DNA from: Thermoplasmata archaeon
Lineage (GTDB): Archaea > Thermoplasmatota > Thermoplasmata > Lutacidiplasmatales > UBA184
Assembly: GCA_030039135.1 (NCBI GenBank)
Contig: JASHQN010000004.1
Coordinates: forward strand, 1-9,366
DNA: 9,366 nucleotides
Reading direction: 5' to 3'
The position numbers and the translations under genes are program-made. The notes beneath the pieces are model-generated. The model saw only the letters and a program-made list of their open reading frames with translations, had not been told where the DNA came from and made no database searches. Below are positions 1 through 5,245 of this stretch, piece after piece (position 1 is the first letter of the stretch; each line of letters begins with the position of its first letter).

Positions 1-834
1 CGGCCCCTACCGAACTCTGCCGGGATCCCGCCCGGGGTGACGGACTACGTCATGGTCGCCCAGTACAACTCGATCTCGTCGTTCGAGAGGATGGTCCGGC
101 GCTACCGCGACCGGCTGGCCTGCGTCATCCTCGAGCCGATCATGGCGAACGCGGGCGTGATCCCGCCGGCGCCGGACTACCTGAAGCGCCTCGTGGAAAT
201 CGCGCACCAGAACGAGCTCCTCGTGATCTTCGACGAGGTGTTCACCGGCTTCCGAGTCGCCCCGGGCGGTGCGCAACAGCTCTACGGCGTCGAGCCGGAC
301 ATCTCCTGCTGGGCGAAAGCGCTCGGCGGGGGCGTCCCGATCTCGGCCGTCTCCGGCAAGGCGGAGTACATGGATCTCATCGCTCCGGGGCGGATCTCGT
401 TCGGCGGGACGTACTTCGCGAACAACCTCTCCCTCGCCGGCGCGCTCGCGAACCTGAGGATCCTCTCGCGCGGAGGGGAGGACCTCTACGCTCGGTTCGC
501 GCGGCTCACCGAGAAGCTCGAAAAGGGCCTCGAGGAGGCGGGTCGGGACGCGAAGGTCTCCGTGGTCGTCCAGTCGGTGAACGGGATGCTCCAATTCTTC
601 TTCACCCGACGCAAGAAGATCACGAACTACCGCGAGTCGCTCCAGATCGACTGGAACCTCTACCTCCGACACCACCAGCTCCTGCTCGACCGGGGCATCT
701 ACATCCACCCGGACAACTACGAGCGCCTCACGTTCTCGAGCGCGCACACCGAGAAGGACATCGACAAGTTCATCGGAATCGCCCACGAGACCTTCCGAGA
801 GCTAAGGACCCTCCCCCGGGACTACCTGCCCTGA
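1..834 (+). CDS. Class III PLP-dependent aminotransferase, GSA aminomutase-like (5' partial)
   Basis: This is the C-terminal 277 residues of a fold-type I class III aminotransferase; the frame is open to base 1, so the gene begins upstream. Visible residue 78 starts the DEVFTGFR motif, whose Asp contacts the PLP pyridine nitrogen in this family. Lys106, in WAKALGGGVP, is the expected Schiff-base lysine. GGTYFANN at about 135-142 is the phosphate-binding and subunit-contact loop. The tail FSSAHTEKDIDKF is typical of the glutamate-1-semialdehyde 2,1-aminomutase branch. That family usually has 425-460 residues with the lysine near 270, so roughly 160 residues are missing. No tetrapyrrole genes are nearby; the neighbours are an importer and aldehyde dehydrogenases. 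A catabolic transaminase, often annotated only as aspartate aminotransferase family protein, is therefore as likely as HemL. The class is certain; the substrate is not known. Confidence 0.93.
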   Translation, partial: RPLPNSAGIPPGVTDYVMVAQYNSISSFERMVRRYRDRLACVILEPIMANAGVIPPAPDYLKRLVEIAHQNELLVIFDEVFTGFRVAPGGAQQLYGVEPDISCWAKALGGGVPISAVSGKAEYMDLIAPGRISFGGTYFANNLSLAGALANLRILSRGGEDLYARFARLTEKLEKGLEEAGRDAKVSVVVQSVNGMLQFFFTRRKKITNYRESLQIDWNLYLRHHQLLLDRGIYIHPDNYERLTFSSAHTEKDIDKFIGIAHETFRELRTLPRDYLP

Positions 835-843
835 AGTCGTCCG

Positions 844-863
844 TCCGACGCCCTGCCGTCGGA
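844..863. repeat. Inverted repeat / hairpin abutting a TATA-like box
   Basis: TCCGACG (844-850) and CGTCGGA (857-863) form a perfect 7-bp stem around a 6-nt loop. The stem begins 9 nt after the aminotransferase stop codon, and its last base is the first base of the ATTAATA patch. It could be a 3' hairpin of the aminotransferase mRNA or an operator controlling the importer promoter. No U-tract of the intrinsic-terminator kind follows directly. The pairing is directly visible; the role is inferred. Confidence 0.5.
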
Positions 864-869
864 TTAATA
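863..869 (+). promoter_or_regulatory. Candidate archaeal TATA box for the importer operon
   Basis: ATTAATA is the only AT-rich run in the 102-nt gap ahead of the permease B gene. Archaeal TATA boxes lie about 25 nt upstream of the transcription start, which would place the start near 890-895 and give a leader of about 40-45 nt before the ATG at 937. A convincing purine-rich BRE element is not visible, because the upstream bases belong to a hairpin arm. If the organism were bacterial this assignment would fail. Confidence 0.4.
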
Positions 870-936
870 GGGGGAAGTCGATGGGCGGCGAGCGGCCGGA
901 ACCACCCCGGGTCCCGCCGCGCCGAGGAAGGTGGGA

Positions 937-1968
937 ATGGGCCGCAGTCTAAGCGACCTGTTCGTCTTCGTCGGAAAACGTCTCCTCCAGCTCATCCCCG
1001 TGCTCCTCGGGGTCATCGTCCTCACGTTCATCGTCTCGCACCTCGACCTCTCCGCGAGCACCCTCTGCCACGAGTGGTACTTCCACGCCGGGGCCAACAC
1101 GTTGTCGAACTGCGAGGCGAAGTACGGCCTGCCGTTGCCGACCCAGTTCTGGAACTACCTCACGAGCCTCGTCCACGGCAACTGGGGCGCCGCGGTCTCC
1201 GGGGCGTCGGTCGGCGCCGAGATCGACGTCCGCCTACCCGCGACCATCGAGCTCGTCCTGGCGTCGCTCTTCCTCATGATCGTCATCGGCATCCCGCTCG
1301 GGGTCGTCGCGGCCCAGTACTCCGGGAGATTCGGCGACCACATCGTCCGGGTCTTCTACCTGTCCGGCTGGGCGACCCCGACGTACCTCGGCGCGGTGCT
1401 GGTCGCGATTTTCGTCGGCCCCTGGTTAGGGCTGCCCACGAGCGGGGAGTACTCGACGGTGATCGTTCCGTTCCCCCAGTACACCCACATGTCCGTCGTC
1501 GACGCTATCCTCGCGCTCAACTTCCCCTACACGGTCGACGCGATCGACCATCTGATCCTCCCCGCGTCGGTGCTCGCGTTCATCAACATGGGGATCGCTA
1601 CCCGCATGACCCGGGCCTCGATGCTCGAGGTGCTGCCCCTCGACTACGTGCGCTCGGCGCGGATGAAGGGGCTCGGCGAGTTCTGGGTGCTCTACAAGCA
1701 CGCGCTGCGGAACGCCCTGATCACGACCACGACCGTGCTCGGGCTCACGGCGGGCGGGCTTCTCGCGGGGACGGTCGTCATCGAGGAGGTCTTCGACTGG
1801 CCCGGGATCGGGCAGTACGCCTACACGGTGATCGGCGGGGGCGGCTCTTCGCCGAACTTTGATGGCGCGATCGCCGTGGTCGTCATCTTCGCGATCGCCG
1901 TCGTCGTCGCGAACCTCGCCGCGGACATCCTCTACGGCCTCCTCGATCCCCGGGTGGACTGGAGGTAG
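937..1968 (+). CDS. dppB: ABC importer permease, DppB/OppB family
   Basis: This 343-residue integral membrane permease forms half of the membrane channel of a peptide/nickel-type importer. A first membrane helix (about residues 15-36) is followed by an extracellular loop, then by the hydrophobic BPD_transp_1 core. The EAA coupling motif, which docks onto the ATPase, is clear at about residues 235-262 with the conserved Gly at 245 (YVRSARMKGLG, then HALRNAL). The C-terminus LYGLLDPRVDWR is classic for DppB. The large loop carries two cysteines, Cys44 and Cys59, that could pair outside the cell. I chose ATG 937 because AGGTG lies at 929-933; GTG 931, with GAGG at 924-927, would add two residues and is nearly as good. 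The next gene starts 3 nt after the stop. The substrate cannot be read from the sequence. Confidence 0.95.
   Translation: MGRSLSDLFVFVGKRLLQLIPVLLGVIVLTFIVSHLDLSASTLCHEWYFHAGANTLSNCEAKYGLPLPTQFWNYLTSLVHGNWGAAVSGASVGAEIDVRLPATIELVLASLFLMIVIGIPLGVVAAQYSGRFGDHIVRVFYLSGWATPTYLGAVLVAIFVGPWLGLPTSGEYSTVIVPFPQYTHMSVVDAILALNFPYTVDAIDHLILPASVLAFINMGIATRMTRASMLEVLPLDYVRSARMKGLGEFWVLYKHALRNALITTTTVLGLTAGGLLAGTVVIEEVFDWPGIGQYAYTVIGGGGSSPNFDGAIAVVVIFAIAVVVANLAADILYGLLDPRVDWR
1961..1966 (+). promoter_or_regulatory. Shine-Dalgarno site for the permease C gene
   Basis: GGAGGT lies within the last codons of the permease B gene and ends on the first base of its TAG stop. Five nucleotides separate it from GTG 1972. 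It fixes that GTG as the start of the next gene and points to translational coupling between the two permeases. Confidence 0.75.
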
Positions 1969-1971
1969 GGA

Positions 1972-3018
1972 GTGGCCCAACCCTCCGCCGCACCGACCCG
2001 ACGCGCCAGCGGGCGGATCGCGGTCTTCTGGCGCGTCCTTCGCGCGAACCGCCTGTCCCTCGCCGGGTTCGTCCTCGTCGTGATCATCGGCGCGACCGCC
2101 CTCGTCGTGCTAGCCGCCCCCCACCTGCTCGTGCCGTACGGGCCGCTCGAGGAGTCGTCCGCGCGGAACGCGGCGCCGTCGTGGTCGCACCTGTTCGGGA
2201 CCGACAACCTCGGCCGCGACATCTACTCGAACGTGATGCTCGCCCTCCCGCTCGATCTCGGGATCGGCTTCGCGATCGCGGGCGCCTCGCTCCTCATCGG
2301 CGGTCTCCTCGGCCTGATCGCCGGCTTCTACAACACCCCCGGTACGATCCTCGGCTACACGTCGGTCGCGATCCTACGCGTGACCGACATTTTCCTGTCG
2401 TTCCCGAGCCTGATCCTCGCCCTCGCCCTCACTCGCGTCCTCGGGTTGGGGGTGGGGCCGAGCGTGCTCGCGATCACGATCACATGGTGGCCGTTCTACG
2501 TGCGCCTCGTGCGGGGGGAGGTCCTTTCGGTCAAGCACCTCCCCTACGTCAACGCGGCGCGTGCCGCCGGAGTCTCCGAGAACCGGATCCTCCTACGGCA
2601 CGTGGTCCGCAACGTCCTCGAGCCGGTGATCGTCTACTTCACCCTGGACGTGGGCACGGTGCTCGTCACCTACTCGACGATCGGCTACATCGGGGTCGCG
2701 AGCATCTACCCCGGTCCGCAACCGGAGTGGGGTGCGATGCTCGCGTTCTACCAGCAGACCGGCTCCGCGAACATCTACCCGTGGCTCGTGCTCGCCCCCG
2801 GCGCGGCGATCTTCATCACGGTCTTCGCGTTCAGCCTCCTCGGCGACGGGCTGCGCGACATCCTCGACCCGCGCACCCGCCGCGCGTTCGTTCGCGCGTC
2901 GGCGGCCCACGAGCCGCCCGCCGAAGCGCCGAGTGCCGCGGCGGCGCCCGCGATGGACGAACGCGAGTCGGACGCCACCGGTGCGATCGCGGCGACCGAA
3001 GCGCGGAGCGCAGGATGA
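1972..3018 (+). CDS. dppC: ABC importer permease, DppC/OppC family
   Basis: This 348-residue protein is the second membrane subunit, expected to pair with the upstream permease B. A short basic cytoplasmic N-terminus leads into a first helix (about residues 23-45). The family hallmark HLFGTDNLGRDIYS follows, with Gly76-Thr77-Asp78 and Gly81-Arg82-Asp83. The EAA coupling loop lies around residues 188-218 (PYVNAARAAGVSENRILLRH, Gly200). LLGDGLRDILDPR, near residue 300, is where most homologues end. Here about 45 further residues, rich in Ala, Pro and acidic side chains, form an apparently disordered cytoplasmic tail. The GTG start is set by the strong GGAGGT site 5 nt upstream. The stop overlaps the start of the ATPase D gene as ATGA. 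Confidence 0.95.
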   Translation: MAQPSAAPTRRASGRIAVFWRVLRANRLSLAGFVLVVIIGATALVVLAAPHLLVPYGPLEESSARNAAPSWSHLFGTDNLGRDIYSNVMLALPLDLGIGFAIAGASLLIGGLLGLIAGFYNTPGTILGYTSVAILRVTDIFLSFPSLILALALTRVLGLGVGPSVLAITITWWPFYVRLVRGEVLSVKHLPYVNAARAAGVSENRILLRHVVRNVLEPVIVYFTLDVGTVLVTYSTIGYIGVASIYPGPQPEWGAMLAFYQQTGSANIYPWLVLAPGAAIFITVFAFSLLGDGLRDILDPRTRRAFVRASAAHEPPAEAPSAAAAPAMDERESDATGAIAATEARSAG

Positions 3019-4172
3019 CCGATCCGGTCCTCGACATCCAGCACCTCGAGATCACCTACACCGTGGGGGCCGGGACCTTCTACGCCGTCTCGGACGTCTC
3101 GCTCAAGATCTACCCCCGGCAGGTGGTCGGCATCGTCGGGGAGACCGGCTGCGGGAAGAGCACGCTCGCGCAGGCGATCCCTCGGCTCCTGCCGGAGCCC
3201 CCGGCGTCGATCGGCAGCGGTAAGATCGTCTTCCGAGGGACCGACCTCGTTCAGGTCCCGAAGCGCAAGCTGCCGATGGTCCGCGGCACGGGAATCGCGA
3301 TGATCTTCCAAGAGCCGCTCAACTCGCTCAACCCCGCCTACCGAGTCTTCGACCAGATCGCCGAGTCGATACGGATCCGGCACTACCGCGAGATGGGCTG
3401 GGTGAAATCGTTCCAGGGCGGGGAGGTGCCGTTCGACTACTCGAAACCCGCGCTGACGACGAGCGTCGGAGGCGCGCTCACCCGCTCGATCGTTCCGGAC
3501 GGGGCGATCGAGGAGGCCGTTCGTGACCGATTGCGTACGCGCTCGGAGTACCGCGAGGAGGTCCTCCGCTACCTTCGCCTCGTGCGGATCAACGACCCCG
3601 AGACGATTCTCAACCTGTACCCCCACGAGCTCTCGGGTGGCATGCGCCAACGGATCATGATCGCGATGGCGTTGAGCGAGAAGCCATCGCTCCTGATCGC
3701 GGACGAGCCGACGAGCGCGCTTGACGTCACGATCCAGGCCCAGGTACTGACCCTGATGAAGGAGCTGATCGACGAGGTCGACGCCGCCATCCTGTTCATC
3801 AGCCACGACCTCGGGGTGATCGCCGAGACGGCGGACGAGATCGGCGTCATGTACGCCGGCCGGCTGGTCGAGTACGGTCCGGTCGCCGAGGTCTTCCGGT
3901 CCCCGCGGCACCCGTACACGAAGGCGCTCCTGCGCGCGGCCCCGTCCCGCTACAAGTCGGACGGTCCGCTGAGCACGATACCCGGGTCGGTGCCGAACCT
4001 GTCCCGTCCCCCGCCGGGATGCCGGTTCCACCCGCGGTGCGGGCTCGCGCGGCCGGTCTGTCGCGGGGAGCCTCCCCCGCTCGCTCCCGTCGACGGCGCG
4101 GCCGAAACGGAGGGCCGGGGCGTCCACCGCAGCGCCTGCTACTTCGCCGAGGAGGTGCCCGGTCTGCCGTGA
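3015..4172 (+). CDS. dppD: ABC importer ATPase, DppD/OppD family, with enlarged helical region
   Basis: This 385-residue cytoplasmic ATPase would power the importer. Visible motifs are Walker A GETGCGKST (residues 42-50, Lys48), Q-loop Gln99 in IFQEPLNSLNP, signature LSGGMRQR from residue 206, Walker B with Asp230-Glu231 in ADEPTSALD, and H-loop His264 in ISHDLG. The C-terminal oligopeptide-transporter domain has four cysteines, 336, 342, 349 and 375 (CX5CX6CX25C). This is the pattern linked to a [4Fe-4S] cluster in a structurally characterised DppD. The Q-loop-to-signature distance is 107 residues, against about 56 in the partner ATPase here, which implies roughly 50 inserted residues. ATG 3015 overlaps the previous stop by 4 nt, and the TGA overlaps the next gene's GTG, so the gene is translationally coupled on both sides. 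Confidence 0.95.
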   Translation: MTDPVLDIQHLEITYTVGAGTFYAVSDVSLKIYPRQVVGIVGETGCGKSTLAQAIPRLLPEPPASIGSGKIVFRGTDLVQVPKRKLPMVRGTGIAMIFQEPLNSLNPAYRVFDQIAESIRIRHYREMGWVKSFQGGEVPFDYSKPALTTSVGGALTRSIVPDGAIEEAVRDRLRTRSEYREEVLRYLRLVRINDPETILNLYPHELSGGMRQRIMIAMALSEKPSLLIADEPTSALDVTIQAQVLTLMKELIDEVDAAILFISHDLGVIAETADEIGVMYAGRLVEYGPVAEVFRSPRHPYTKALLRAAPSRYKSDGPLSTIPGSVPNLSRPPPGCRFHPRCGLARPVCRGEPPPLAPVDGAAETEGRGVHRSACYFAEEVPGLP

Positions 4173-5245
4173 GCGATGGCGGCCCGTTGCTCGAGACCGT
4201 CGGGCTCGAGAAGTTCTTTCCGATCACCCGCACCTTCGGCGAGACCCTTGCCCGACGGGAGTCCCGGGCGATCCACGCGGTCGACGGGGTCTCGATCACC
4301 GTGCGACCTCGCGAGACCCTCGGACTCATCGGAGAGTCGGGCTCGGGCAAGACGACCTTCGGTTGGCTCATCGCGCGCCTGCACGATGCCACCGGCGGCA
4401 CGATCCGGTTCGCCGGCGAGGACGTGACCCACTTGAAGGGGCGAGCCCTGCGCGCCTGGCGGCGGAACGTCCAGATCGTCTTCCAGGATCCCGTGGGATC
4501 GCTCGACCCGCGCCTGCGCGTCTGGCAGATCGTCGGCGAGCCGATCCGCGCCCAGGAGGGCGTGCACGGGCCGGCGGTCCGGGACCGCGTACAGGCATTG
4601 CTCCCCTCGGTGGGCCTGCCGCCCGACTGCCTCGACCAGTACCCCCACGAGTTCTCGGGCGGGGGCCGCCAGCGTCTCTCGCTCGCCCGGGCGCTATCCG
4701 TACAGCCCCGGCTCATCGTGCTCGACGAACCGACGAGCGCGCTCGACGTCGCGGTCCAGGCGCAGATCCTGAACCGGCTAGTCGAGCTGCAACGGGAGCG
4801 GGGGCTCGCCTACGTGCTCATCACCCACAACGTCGCGGCCGTTCGGTTCGTCGCCGACCGGGTCGCCGTGATGTACCTCGGCCAGATCGTGGAGTACGCC
4901 GGGGTGCGGGACCTCCTCGAGCATCCCGTCCACCCCTACACGAAGGCGCTCCTCGCGGCCGTGCCGGTGCCGGACGCGAGCCGGCGTCGCACGCGCTACC
5001 GCATCGGTGGGGACATACCGTCGCTCATCGACCCGCCGCCGGGCTGCCGGTTCGCCCCGCGCTGCCCGTTCGTGATCGACCGGTGCCGGCTCGAAGATCC
5101 CCCGCTCGTGCCGTTCGGTGCCTCCGGCCGGCTCGTGGCGTGCCACCGGGCCGAGGAGGTGAGGGACATCTCCCCCGAAGTGCTGCTCTCGAGCGCCTCC
5201 GGGGCCGGAGGCGCCCCCGCCTCCCCGGCGCCGGCTCCGGGTTAG
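4169..5245 (+). CDS. dppF: ABC importer ATPase, DppF/OppF family
   Basis: This 358-residue protein is the second ATPase and would form a heterodimer with the upstream D subunit. Motifs are Walker A GESGSGKTT (Lys61), Q-loop Gln106 in VFQDPVGSLDP, signature EFSGGGRQR (Ser163-Gly164-Gly165), Walker B with Asp186-Glu187 in LDEPTSALD, and H-loop His220 in ITHNVA. The usual signature in this family is LSGGQ; here Leu is Phe and Gln is Gly. The C-terminal domain has cysteines 293, 299, 306 and 325, matching the CX5CX6C spacing of the D subunit. The protein ends in a low-complexity Ala/Pro/Gly tail. The GTG start is chosen because it forms a GTGA overlap with the D stop and has GGAGGTG at 4151-4157. 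The frame is open further upstream, but the family N-terminus (LLETVGLEKFF) begins right after this GTG. The stop overlaps the convergent binding-protein gene. Confidence 0.95.
   Translation: MSDGGPLLETVGLEKFFPITRTFGETLARRESRAIHAVDGVSITVRPRETLGLIGESGSGKTTFGWLIARLHDATGGTIRFAGEDVTHLKGRALRAWRRNVQIVFQDPVGSLDPRLRVWQIVGEPIRAQEGVHGPAVRDRVQALLPSVGLPPDCLDQYPHEFSGGGRQRLSLARALSVQPRLIVLDEPTSALDVAVQAQILNRLVELQRERGLAYVLITHNVAAVRFVADRVAVMYLGQIVEYAGVRDLLEHPVHPYTKALLAAVPVPDASRRRTRYRIGGDIPSLIDPPPGCRFAPRCPFVIDRCRLEDPPLVPFGASGRLVACHRAEEVRDISPEVLLSSASGAGGAPASPAPAPG
5193..5214. repeat. Strong GC hairpin at the 3' end of the ATPase F gene
   Basis: GCGCCTCCG (5193-5201) and CGGAGGCGC (5206-5214) form a perfect 9-bp stem with a 4-nt loop, about 30 nt before the TAG of the ATPase F gene. 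It encodes part of that protein's Ala/Gly-rich tail. Because the two convergent genes overlap and leave no intergenic space, it is the most obvious structure that could mark or protect RNA ends on either strand. No T-tract follows it, so it is not a standard intrinsic terminator. Confidence 0.45.

Noticed and set aside
37..39. GTG as the true start of the aminotransferase
   Set aside because: The frame is open to base 1 and reads NSAGIPPG just before, which matches the family. The large domain with the catalytic lysine would otherwise lack its first half.
1..834. Assignment as the heme biosynthesis gene hemL
   Set aside because: The motifs fit the wider branch but no tetrapyrrole gene is nearby, and the N-terminal half needed for a subfamily decision is outside the window.
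4019..4168. Upstream start for ATPase F
   Set aside because: The extension lies entirely within the ATPase D gene and is Arg/Ala-rich. The GTGA overlap at 4169 and the conserved family N-terminus favour the shorter form.
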